From Clostridia bacterium (GTDB lineage: Bacteria > Bacillota > Clostridia > Christensenellales > UBA1242): a stretch of DNA of 5,032 nucleotides. Numbering within the stretch: position 1 is the stretch's first letter; every line of letters starts with the position of its first letter. Shown piece by piece: positions 1 to 4,936 of this stretch. Below the pieces are notes generated by a model, which was given only the letters and a program-made list of their open reading frames with translations, had not been told where the DNA came from and did no database searches. The DNA lies in the NCBI GenBank assembly GCA_017650795.1, contig JAGCEE010000306.1, forward strand, positions 1 through 5,032. Direction: 5' to 3'. The translations under genes were made by a program, and so were the position numbers.

Positions 1-291
1 ATTATTTATATCAATCATATCCGTAACGATTTTGCAAAAACAAACGGTATAATATAAATCCTTGTTTAAATATCTATTTACAGGCATAATACCGGCTTCC
101 GTATATGCAGTTTTGATAACAGTAGAATTTCTTGTTGCATAAAAAGAAAAATTCTTTTCTATGAATTTTTGAGCAACTGCTCTTCCTTTTGTATATATTG
201 TGATATCTAAATCTTTTCCTTTGTTTGTAGATTCAGTATGGGTATTATTACCAACAGTTTTAATCATTTTTAAAAACTTTTCTGTATCCAT
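1..291 (-). CDS. Unrecognised protein, N-terminal 97 codons (runs off left edge)
   Basis: An open frame reads leftward from ATG at 291-289 to the window edge with no stop, so only the first 97 residues are visible. It starts MDTEKFLKMIKTVGNN. The start is supported by a strong AAGGAG at 302-297, five bases upstream, and by a sigma-A-like promoter at 351-324. The visible part is soluble-looking, with no signal peptide or membrane segment. It contains a beta-rich stretch (DLDITIYTKGRAVAQKF, residues 27-43) followed by FYATRN at 50-55 and YYTVCFCKIVTDMI at 80-93. I do not recognise the family and assign no function. It is transcribed divergently from spoIIR, from which it is separated by 164 bases, so the two may share a control region. 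That it is a real gene is well supported by SD, promoter and uninterrupted frame. Its total length is unknown. Confidence 0.8.
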   Translation of the reverse strand, partial: MDTEKFLKMIKTVGNNTHTESTNKGKDLDITIYTKGRAVAQKFIEKNFSFYATRNSTVIKTAYTEAGIMPVNRYLNKDLYYTVCFCKIVTDMIDINN

Positions 292-323
292 GATTGCTCC
301 TTAAATATTATTTTTGTACTACT

Positions 324-351
324 ATTCTACAACAAATATAAAATTTGTCAA
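324..351 (-). promoter_or_regulatory. Sigma-A-like promoter of the leftward gene
   Basis: Read on the minus strand, a perfect -35 TTGACA (351-346) is followed after 16 bases by TAGAAT (329-324), a 5/6 match to the -10 box. Transcription would start near 317 and give a leader of about 25 bases that includes the AAGGAG at 302-297. The box quality and its position in front of a gene with a good SD make this convincing for housekeeping expression, although no start site has been measured. Confidence 0.72.
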
Positions 352-403
352 TATGCAATTTATACTATTTAATATATTTTATAATTATATTATAAATGGT
401 GCT

Positions 404-432
404 GTATAGTTTAATAATTTTTTGTCAACAAT
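404..432 (+). promoter_or_regulatory. Probable sigma-F (forespore) promoter of spoIIR
   Basis: GTATA at 404-408 matches the sigma-F -35 consensus GYATA. Exactly 15 bases later, GTCAACAAT at 424-432 matches the -10 consensus GGnnAnAnT except at its second base. Transcription would begin near 439-440, about 16 bases ahead of the ATG at 456, leaving just enough leader for the AGAGGA at 446-451. In Bacillus subtilis spoIIR is known to be transcribed by sigma-F, so the finding fits the gene. The consensus is quoted from memory. A chance match in AT-rich DNA is possible, but the spacing and gene context make it unlikely. Confidence 0.68.
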
Positions 433-445
433 TATTCCATTATAA

Positions 446-451
446 AGAGGA
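446..451 (+). promoter_or_regulatory. Shine-Dalgarno that fixes the spoIIR start
   Basis: AGAGGA lies five bases before ATG 456. An in-frame ATG at 396 would add 20 residues (MVLYSLIIF...) but has no SD. It also lies upstream of the predicted sigma-F transcription start near 439. The 456 start gives a normal short basic N-terminus followed by a membrane segment, so it is preferred. Confidence 0.8.
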
Positions 452-455
452 ATTT

Positions 456-983
456 ATGAAAAAAAGTATTGTTGTTTTTTCAATTATTGTAATTGTACTT
501 GTAGCCATTTTTGCCAGTATTTACAAAGATGTTGATAAAAGCTATTTAAGAATACATATTAGGGCAAATAGCAATGCCGAGGTAGACCAACTTATTAAGT
601 ACACAATAAAAGATGAAATCGTAACTATGCTAACTCCACTTGTTGTAGGCTGCACGAGTTTTGATGAAGTTAAAAATGTTTTGGAGCAAAATTTAGATAA
701 TATAAATAGAGTTGCGGATAGAGTATTGAGCCAAAAAGGACTTTTATATACTGCAAAATCTAAACTCTCAACAGAGATGTTTCCAACTCGTAAGTACAAC
801 GAATTCGTTTTAGAAGAAGGGGTATATGATGCCCTTATTGTTGAACTTGGCGAGGCCAAAGGAGATAATTGGTGGTGTGTAATATATCCGCCGTTATGTT
901 TTACATCAACAAAAAACGGAAGTAATGTGGTTTACAAATCTAGAATTATTGATATGATAAACGCATGGAAGAATAGCAAATAA
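456..983 (+). CDS. spoIIR: Stage II sporulation protein R (SpoIIR)
   Basis: The product is 175 residues. SpoIIR is made in the forespore early in sporulation and exported to the intermembrane space. There it stimulates the membrane protease SpoIIGA to cleave pro-sigma-E and so switch on the mother-cell programme. The sequence shows a basic MKK start and a hydrophobic export or anchor segment (residues 5-22). The family's conserved blocks follow: YLRIHIRANSNAEVDQ (30-45), MFPTRKYNEFVLEEGVYDAL (108-127), and the hallmark GEAKGDNWWCVIYPPLCF (132-149). The C-terminus YKSRIIDMI (160-168) matches the usual ending of the family core. At 175 residues it is shorter than the roughly 224-residue B. subtilis protein, with little beyond the core and no sign of a frameshift. 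It appears monocistronic, with a sigma-F-like promoter in front and a terminator behind. The family assignment is very secure. Confidence 0.95.
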   Translation: MKKSIVVFSIIVIVLVAIFASIYKDVDKSYLRIHIRANSNAEVDQLIKYTIKDEIVTMLTPLVVGCTSFDEVKNVLEQNLDNINRVADRVLSQKGLLYTAKSKLSTEMFPTRKYNEFVLEEGVYDALIVELGEAKGDNWWCVIYPPLCFTSTKNGSNVVYKSRIIDMINAWKNSK

Positions 984-1013
984 TACTTAATTTATGTAAT
1001 ATGTTAATTGTAC

Positions 1014-1044
1014 ATAGCACGTTTTTGTGCTATTTTTTCTTTTT
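1014..1044 (+). terminator. Rho-independent terminator of spoIIR
   Basis: ATAGCAC (1014-1020) pairs perfectly with GTGCTAT (1027-1033) around the six-base loop GTTTTT. It is followed by a U-rich tail, TTTTTCTTTTT at 1034-1044. It begins 30 bases after the spoIIR stop, and the next gene has a separate promoter directly downstream. Confidence 0.88.
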
Positions 1045-1046
1045 GT

Positions 1047-1074
1047 TTCACTTATTTTTGTTTTTGTGTATAAT
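1047..1074 (+). promoter_or_regulatory. Sigma-A-like promoter of the epimerase/CPBP unit
   Basis: A perfect TATAAT at 1069-1074 is preceded, with a 16-base spacer, by TTCACT at 1047-1052 (4/6 match to TTGACA). The start site would fall near 1081, on the first bases of the AGGAG ribosome site (1081-1085). The leader would then be only about 11 bases. The promoter sits immediately after the spoIIR terminator tail, which is where an independent unit would be expected to begin. Confidence 0.6.
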
Positions 1075-1091
1075 TAGATTAGGAGTAAAAA

Positions 1092-2072
1092 ATGGAAACA
1101 GTTTTAATAACTGGCGCAAATGGGTTTATTGGCTCGCATTTATCTTGCGAATTGGTAAAGCGGGGTTTTTTGGTGTATGGTGTTCATAGAAGCCAAAGAT
1201 CAAAAAATCCAGAATACAATAAATATGTAGAGGAAGGAAAAATTAAAGTATTTTTAGGCGATGTTTCTAATTTTGACACATCGGTTCTTCCAAAAGTGGA
1301 TTATATTTATCACATTGCAGGCAAGGTTAGTGTTTGGGGCAAAAAAGAAGAGTTTTTAAAAATAAATCTTGGTGGAACAAAAAACCTTTTAGAATATGCA
1401 AAGTCATGTAATGTAAAATGTTTTACATATCTTTCTTCTGTTGCAGTGTATGGTTTTTATGGATACAAACTAATTGATGAAAATGGAGAAAAAAAGCCAT
1501 TTAATAATCCATATAGCATAAGCAAACTAGAAACCGAAAACTTTGTAAAAGAATATGGAAAAAATAATAACATTCCGTTTGTCATAATTCGCCCGGGTAA
1601 TGTTTATGGCGAATATGATTACACATCTAGTCACGAAATATACGGCAGAGTAAAAAAAGAAAAAATGATGATAAGTGCCGGTGGCAAATATGAAAGTTGT
1701 TGGGTGTATGTAAAAAATTTAGTAGAAGCAATTATTTTTACATCGCAAAACCAAAAAGCACATAATCAGGACTATAACGTTGCCGATGGAAATACAAATT
1801 TAAAAGATTATTTAACAAAAGTGGCAAATGCTTATGGGGTTAGACCAAAGTTTAAAAACTTTCCTGCACCGCTTGCAAAATTGACTGCTTGTTTAGTAGA
1901 GGGGTTTTATAAATTATTCCGCATTAAAAAGGCGCCAATTATAACTCGTTTTACCGTTTATCAAAACTGTGCAGATTATAGTTTTAGTACAAAAAAATTA
2001 GAGGACGTTGGCTATAAAAAAATATATGACGAAGATGAGGCAATAAAAAGAACGGCAGAATATTTTAATTAA
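1092..2072 (+). CDS. NAD(P)-dependent epimerase/dehydrogenase, extended SDR (3-beta-HSD-like)
   Basis: The product is 326 residues. It is a cytosolic oxidoreductase of the extended short-chain dehydrogenase/reductase superfamily, acting on an unknown hydroxyl- or keto-bearing substrate. The N-terminal Rossmann fold shows TGANGFIG (residues 7-14) for the cofactor and an acidic GD at 57-58. Catalytic residues are visible as Ser115/Ser116 in YLSSVAVYG (113-121) and the Tyr141-x3-Lys145 pair in NPYSISK. RPGNVYG (167-173) is the usual substrate-domain start. The C-terminal part (PAPLAKL at 258-264, then TRFTVYQNCADYSFSTKKLEDVGYK at 285-309) resembles 3-beta-hydroxysteroid dehydrogenase or dihydroflavonol-reductase-like bacterial proteins more than UDP-sugar epimerases. 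Length is normal and the frame intact. The start is set by AGGAG at 1081-1085, six bases upstream. It is followed after 33 bases by the CPBP gene, probably on one mRNA. The superfamily is secure; substrate and pathway cannot be read from the sequence. Confidence 0.9.
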   Translation: METVLITGANGFIGSHLSCELVKRGFLVYGVHRSQRSKNPEYNKYVEEGKIKVFLGDVSNFDTSVLPKVDYIYHIAGKVSVWGKKEEFLKINLGGTKNLLEYAKSCNVKCFTYLSSVAVYGFYGYKLIDENGEKKPFNNPYSISKLETENFVKEYGKNNNIPFVIIRPGNVYGEYDYTSSHEIYGRVKKEKMMISAGGKYESCWVYVKNLVEAIIFTSQNQKAHNQDYNVADGNTNLKDYLTKVANAYGVRPKFKNFPAPLAKLTACLVEGFYKLFRIKKAPIITRFTVYQNCADYSFSTKKLEDVGYKKIYDEDEAIKRTAEYFN

Positions 2073-2105
2073 AAGATGTAAAAATTTTGTTATAAAAGGA
2101 TAAAT

Positions 2106-2849
2106 ATGGAAGACAAATCATTAAAAAGCAAGATTCATAATGAATGGAAAAATATAAACCAAAATAGCGACAGGGTATTTAATTTGGCACTCATTTTTGT
2201 TTGCATAATATTATTTGTTTATTGTTATTTGGGCTCATTCAGTTTTTTTGAAAAGGCATTTTACAATGTTGTAAACTTACAATATGTAAAGATTATCTAT
2301 CATAATATGATGAGTTTTGTTTTGTTTTTTGTTATAGGGCTAATTTATACAAAATTTGTAATCAAATCGAATCCTAGTGATTTTGGCTTAAAACTTGAAA
2401 ATAAAAAACTAGGAATAATATTGGTTTTGATTGCTATTCCAATTTGTGCCCTTTGTGGGCTTTCGTGCGTGCTTGATGAGGGTATGAAGGCGACATATCC
2501 GTTAATAGATTTTAATATCTATTCTTCTTGGTATTTTATTGTAGCATATTTTACTTCATACTTTTTGTATTATATTGGTTGGGAATACTTATTTAGAGGA
2601 TTATTATTAAATTCTAGCGAAAAAAAATTAGGCGCAGTTGGGGCGATTTTACTTTCAACATTAATTTCTGCTTTAATTCACACCTCCATAGCGGGTTTTG
2701 GAAAGCCAATGATTGAAACACTCTCTGCCATACCTGCCGGATTGATTTTTGGATATATTGCCCATAAAACAAAAAGCATTTATCCTACCTTGCTAATACA
2801 CTTTTTTGTGGGCTTTTTTACCGATTTATTTATTTTTCTAATTGCTTAA
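2106..2849 (+). CDS. CPBP-family (Abi/Rce1-like) intramembrane protein, variant active site
   Basis: The product is 247 residues, an integral membrane protein with about six to seven hydrophobic segments. Clear ones lie near 25-43, 68-86, 102-122, 140-158, 174-192, 205-219 and 228-246. The last half carries the CPBP signature in order: WEYLFRG (159-165), His192 in ALIH, GKPMIE (199-204), a Gly-rich helix (AGLIFGYIAHKTKSIYP, 211-227), and His232 with Asp240. Classical CPBP/Rce1 intramembrane proteases have EExxxR, a second His and HxxxN. Here the first Glu is Trp159 and the Asn position is Gly236, although Glu160, Arg164 and both His remain. Family members can be prenyl-CaaX-type proteases or bacteriocin-immunity and protein-maturation factors. 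Proteolytic activity is therefore uncertain. An AAAGGA at 2095-2100 sits five bases before the ATG. The short gap to the epimerase gene and the terminator behind suggest a two-gene operon. The functional link between the two is unknown. Confidence 0.85.
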   Translation: MEDKSLKSKIHNEWKNINQNSDRVFNLALIFVCIILFVYCYLGSFSFFEKAFYNVVNLQYVKIIYHNMMSFVLFFVIGLIYTKFVIKSNPSDFGLKLENKKLGIILVLIAIPICALCGLSCVLDEGMKATYPLIDFNIYSSWYFIVAYFTSYFLYYIGWEYLFRGLLLNSSEKKLGAVGAILLSTLISALIHTSIAGFGKPMIETLSAIPAGLIFGYIAHKTKSIYPTLLIHFFVGFFTDLFIFLIA

Positions 2850-2870
2850 AATAATTATTTAAAATAATTT

Positions 2871-2915
2871 AAAAATGTCAAACCTTGTGCAAATAGCGGG
2901 GATTGGCATTTTTTT
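2871..2915 (+). terminator. Rho-independent terminator after the CPBP gene
   Basis: ATGTCAA (2875-2881) pairs with TTGGCAT (2903-2909) with one G-U pair. The A run at 2871-2874 extends the stem into the T run. Beyond an A/A mismatch, CC (2883-2884) pairs with GG (2900-2901). The right arm ends in seven Ts (2909-2915). It lies 21 bases after the stop of the membrane-protein gene and separates that unit from murG. The A run on the other side means it may also work in reverse. Confidence 0.75.
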
Positions 2916-2943
2916 AATAAAAAAATATTATTTTTAGATTTTT

Positions 2944-2963
2944 TATATAAAACGTTTTATATA
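2944..2963. repeat. Perfect 20-bp palindrome upstream of murG
   Basis: The sequence TATATAAAACGTTTTATATA is a perfect ten-plus-ten palindrome centred on CG at 2953/2954. It lies 37 bases before the murG start, where a promoter would be expected. It could be an operator for a dimeric regulator. In such AT-rich DNA a palindrome of this kind could also be fortuitous. A TAAAAT (2989-2994) further downstream is a possible -10 box, but no convincing -35 box is seen. Confidence 0.5.
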
Positions 2964-3000
2964 TACATATATTTTGTAATTATTTACATAAAATATAAAT

Positions 3001-4059
3001 ATGAAAAAAACCATAGTTATTACAGGGGGAGGAACTGCTGGGCATATTATGCCAAACATAGCACTTCTTCCAGAGATAAAAAAACACTTTGATAAAATAT
3101 ATTATCTTGGAAGCAAGAATTCTATGGAGGAAAAGCTGATTAAGGATTATAAATATATAAACTTTGTAGCAATTCCAACAACCAAACTAATAAGAACATT
3201 AACCCTTAAAAACCTAAGCATACCATTTAAACTTTTTTGGGCAATACATAAAACTAAAAAGATATTAAAACAAATAAAACCCAACATTATTTTTTGTAAA
3301 GGTGGTTTTGTCTCGGTTCCGGTTGCTATTGCCGGAAAAAAATTAAATTTACCCATTGTTTCACACGAGTCAGATTTAAGTTTGGGGCTAGCAAACAAAA
3401 TAATATTAAAAAGAGCAAATGTGATGTGCACTTCTTTTGAGGATACCGCCAAAATAAATAAAAAATGCGTATGTACTGGTAGCCCTGTAAGAAAGCAGAT
3501 TTTAAGTGGGCGTGCAAATGTAGTAATTACTGAATTTAAAGGCTATAATAGTGCGCTACCAACCGTTTTGTTTTTTGGCGGGAGCCTTGGCGCCAAAAAC
3601 ATAAACGAATTAGTGTTTAGTTCGCTAGAAGAACTTTCAAAAAAATATAACATTATTCATATTGTTGGAAAAGACAACTCAAAAAAACAAAATATAAACA
3701 ACTACTATCAGTTGGAGTTTACTTCAACTATTGAGAACTTGTTCGCACTCGCAGATGTGGTCGTTTGTCGAGGTGGGGCAAATAGTTTATTTGAGCTTCT
3801 TGCCATAGCAAAACCAATGTTAATAATTCCTTTATCAAAAGCACAAAGTCGTGGGGACCAAATAGAAAATGCAAAGTACTTTAAGAATAAGGGTTATGCA
3901 GAGATGATGCTTGAAGAAGAAATGAATACAAAACTTTTATTGCAAAATATAAATAAAGTGCTTGCAAATAGAAACAAATACATATCTAACATGAAATCAG
4001 CCAAGGCAAACAATGCCAATAAAAACATAATAGATATTATTCTTAAAAATTGCAGGTAG
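3001..4059 (+). CDS. murG: UDP-GlcNAc:lipid I N-acetylglucosaminyltransferase MurG
   Basis: The product is 352 residues, the usual MurG length. MurG is a GT28 enzyme bound to the inner face of the membrane. It transfers GlcNAc from UDP-GlcNAc to lipid I to make lipid II, the last cytoplasmic step of peptidoglycan synthesis. Visible landmarks are the first Gly-rich loop GGGTAGH (9-15), the second, KGGFVSVPV (100-108), HESD (122-125), GSPVR (160-164), the third loop GGSLGA (193-198), and the donor-site region CRGGANSLFELLA (256-268) with SRGDQIENA (283-291). HESD and SRGDQ replace the HEQN-type motifs of E. coli and B. subtilis dcw-cluster MurG. This is typical of a second MurG lineage common in clostridia. 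The start is the canonical one for the family. Unusually, no Shine-Dalgarno precedes it. No dcw genes flank it; it sits alone between a terminator and an AT-rich gap. Whether the genome has another murG cannot be seen. Confidence 0.95.
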   Translation: MKKTIVITGGGTAGHIMPNIALLPEIKKHFDKIYYLGSKNSMEEKLIKDYKYINFVAIPTTKLIRTLTLKNLSIPFKLFWAIHKTKKILKQIKPNIIFCKGGFVSVPVAIAGKKLNLPIVSHESDLSLGLANKIILKRANVMCTSFEDTAKINKKCVCTGSPVRKQILSGRANVVITEFKGYNSALPTVLFFGGSLGAKNINELVFSSLEELSKKYNIIHIVGKDNSKKQNINNYYQLEFTSTIENLFALADVVVCRGGANSLFELLAIAKPMLIIPLSKAQSRGDQIENAKYFKNKGYAEMMLEEEMNTKLLLQNINKVLANRNKYISNMKSAKANNANKNIIDIILKNCR

Positions 4060-4135
4060 AAAAATATTAAGTTAATTAAAAAAAAATTAAATCATTATAA
4101 AAATAAATTGTTTAATAATAATTGATTAAAAAAAA

Positions 4136-4164
4136 TTAAAATATTTACATAGTAAATATTTTAA
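4136..4164. repeat. 13-bp perfect inverted repeat in the AT-rich gap after murG
   Basis: TTAAAATATTTAC (4136-4148) and its exact complement (4152-4164) flank the three-base loop ATA. Only one pair is G-C. On the plus strand the arm is followed by As, so it is a poor terminator for murG. On the minus strand it is followed directly by eight Ts (4135-4128), which has terminator geometry, yet no leftward gene reaches it in this window. It may instead be a regulatory palindrome. The rest of 4060-4240 is extremely AT-rich, with nothing else I can support. Confidence 0.5.
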
Positions 4165-4242
4165 AAAAATACAAAAATAAACATTTTTAGTTATTCTTAG
4201 ACCTTATTATACATTTTTTGTGCTAGTAAATATTGCACCTTT

Positions 4243-4251
4243 TGTTATAAA
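4243..4251 (+). promoter_or_regulatory. Extended -10 promoter of the small-protein gene
   Basis: TGTTATAAA at 4243-4251 matches the extended -10 motif (TG, one base, then TATAAT with one mismatch). No good -35 box lies 16-18 bases upstream, which is usual for extended -10 promoters. Transcription would start near 4258, ahead of the AAAGGAG at 4268-4274. Its position inside the longer reading frame that opens at GTG 4220 argues against that upstream start. Confidence 0.5.
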
Positions 4252-4267
4252 ATATACGTGTTTAACA

Positions 4268-4274
4268 AAAGGAG
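4268..4274 (+). promoter_or_regulatory. Strong Shine-Dalgarno that fixes the start at 4283
   Basis: AAAGGAG lies eight bases before ATG 4283. The alternative in-frame GTG at 4220 would add 21 residues but has no SD and lies upstream of the likely transcription start. The 4283 start is therefore preferred. Confidence 0.85.
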
Positions 4275-4282
4275 AATTATTT

Positions 4283-4639
4283 ATGAGAGAAGGAATGGAT
4301 GCTTTAAAAAGAATGGCGCAGATGGCAAAAAATAGACTAAGAAACAAAGTTAACGAAAATGAAAATAAGATGATTAAAAAAAGAGGTGGTTTTATTATAT
4401 TTCAAACAGGTAGCATGGACATAAAAAGTAGAATAATAACCAAAGAAGACGATAAGTTATATCAAAAGGTGGTAAGTATTTTAGATGAGGGCGAAGTGTT
4501 TAACCCTCTTGCAAGACTTATTGATTCAAAACTATATAGTAAACTTGACGAACCAGCAAAGGAAAGATATTTATTTGATTTAGTAGACAAATATAAACGA
4601 TATAAAGAAAAATATGAAAGCGAGCAAAGCGCATCTTAA
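4283..4639 (+). CDS. Small charged cytosolic protein of unknown function
   Basis: The product is 118 residues, with no signal peptide or membrane segment. The first 35 residues are strongly basic and look like one amphipathic helix (MREGMDALKRMAQMAKNRLR, then KMIKKRGG at 29-36). A short hydrophobic strand, FIIFQTG (37-43), follows. From residue 54 on, the protein looks helical and densely charged, with NPLARLID (74-81), a LYSKLDEPAKERYLFDLVDKY region (84-104) and a Lys/Tyr/Glu-rich tail. The NP-x-x-x-LID and LD-x-x-x-(K/R)ERY-x-x-x-L-x-x-KY pattern gives the impression of a conserved small clostridial protein, but I cannot name a family. A nucleic-acid or membrane-surface role for the basic N-terminus is only a guess. 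It has its own promoter, a strong SD and a strong terminator, so it looks like a genuine single-gene unit that is probably well expressed. Confidence 0.85.
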   Translation: MREGMDALKRMAQMAKNRLRNKVNENENKMIKKRGGFIIFQTGSMDIKSRIITKEDDKLYQKVVSILDEGEVFNPLARLIDSKLYSKLDEPAKERYLFDLVDKYKRYKEKYESEQSAS

Positions 4640-4697
4640 ATTATATAGATTAAAAACCTCAAACATTACTCTAAGAAAATTGAAACTTGCAGAATAT

Positions 4698-4735
4698 TAA
4701 CACTTTAACTTGAATAAGTTAGAGTGTTATTTTTT
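4698..4735 (+). terminator. Strong rho-independent terminator of the small-protein gene
   Basis: A 14-base arm (TAACACTTTAACTT, 4698-4711) pairs with 4716-4729 around the loop GAAT. All pairs are Watson-Crick except one G-U. Six Ts follow (4730-4735). It lies 58 bases after the stop codon. An upstream AACATTACTCTAA (4662-4674) could compete for the right arm of the stem, but this is speculative. Confidence 0.92.
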
Positions 4736-4754
4736 CTCTCTTAATTAGCAATAA

Positions 4755-4853
4755 AAACGAATACTATGCTGTTGTCATAGGTTGTCTTAAAAAGATTAAT
4801 AATTGATATCATAAGACATGCATTTTAACCTTAACAACAAATAGTATTTGTTT
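4755..4853. repeat. Long imperfect inverted repeat (about 30 paired bases per arm)
   Basis: The outer helix pairs 4755-4767 with 4841-4853 (13 pairs, one G-U). After a 2/1 internal loop, TGTTGT (4770-4775) pairs with ACAACA (4834-4839). After a 3/2 loop, AGGTT (4779-4783) pairs with AACCT (4827-4831). Past a nine-base bulge containing the palindrome ATGCAT, GTCTTA (4784-4789) pairs with TAAGAC (4812-4817). The apex is a 22-base AT-rich loop. This regular rod with small internal loops resembles a folded RNA or a MITE-like element. I do not recognise a known RNA family. Strand is undetermined because both arms can form on either transcript. Confidence 0.6.
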
Positions 4854-4877
4854 ACACTAAAAACAAAGAGAAAATAT

Positions 4878-4919
4878 AGAAAGAGTGTGTGCGATTAGTT
4901 CCCAGCACACACTCTTTCT
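4878..4919. terminator. 15-bp perfect hairpin, possible bidirectional terminator
   Basis: AGAAAGAGTGTGTGC (4878-4892) is followed by the 12-base loop GATTAGTTCCCA and then the exact complementary arm (4905-4919). The trailing sequence is T-rich but broken (TTCTTTT at 4915-4921). The complementary strand also leaves T-rich sequence, so it could terminate in either direction. It lies inside a gene-less stretch, and no gene clearly needs it. It may instead be part of a larger structured element with its neighbours. Confidence 0.55.
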
Positions 4920-4936
4920 TTTAACCAAGTTTATTT

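Noticed and set aside
542..859. Minus-strand open frame of 105 codons
   Set aside because: It lies wholly antisense to the well-identified spoIIR, has no SD, and its translation resembles no protein.
1001..1189. Plus-strand open frame of 62 codons
   Set aside because: It runs through the spoIIR terminator and the promoter of the next gene and overlaps the epimerase start in another frame. The Phe/Leu-rich translation comes from the T-rich terminator tail.
3147..3517. Two minus-strand open frames of 101 and 63 codons
   Set aside because: Both are antisense to conserved MurG coding sequence and have no SD or family resemblance.
4740..4920. 6S RNA or another known structured RNA
   Set aside because: The rod-like fold is reminiscent, but the large central bubble of 6S RNA and its flanking conserved bases are not evident. 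No known family motif was recognised.
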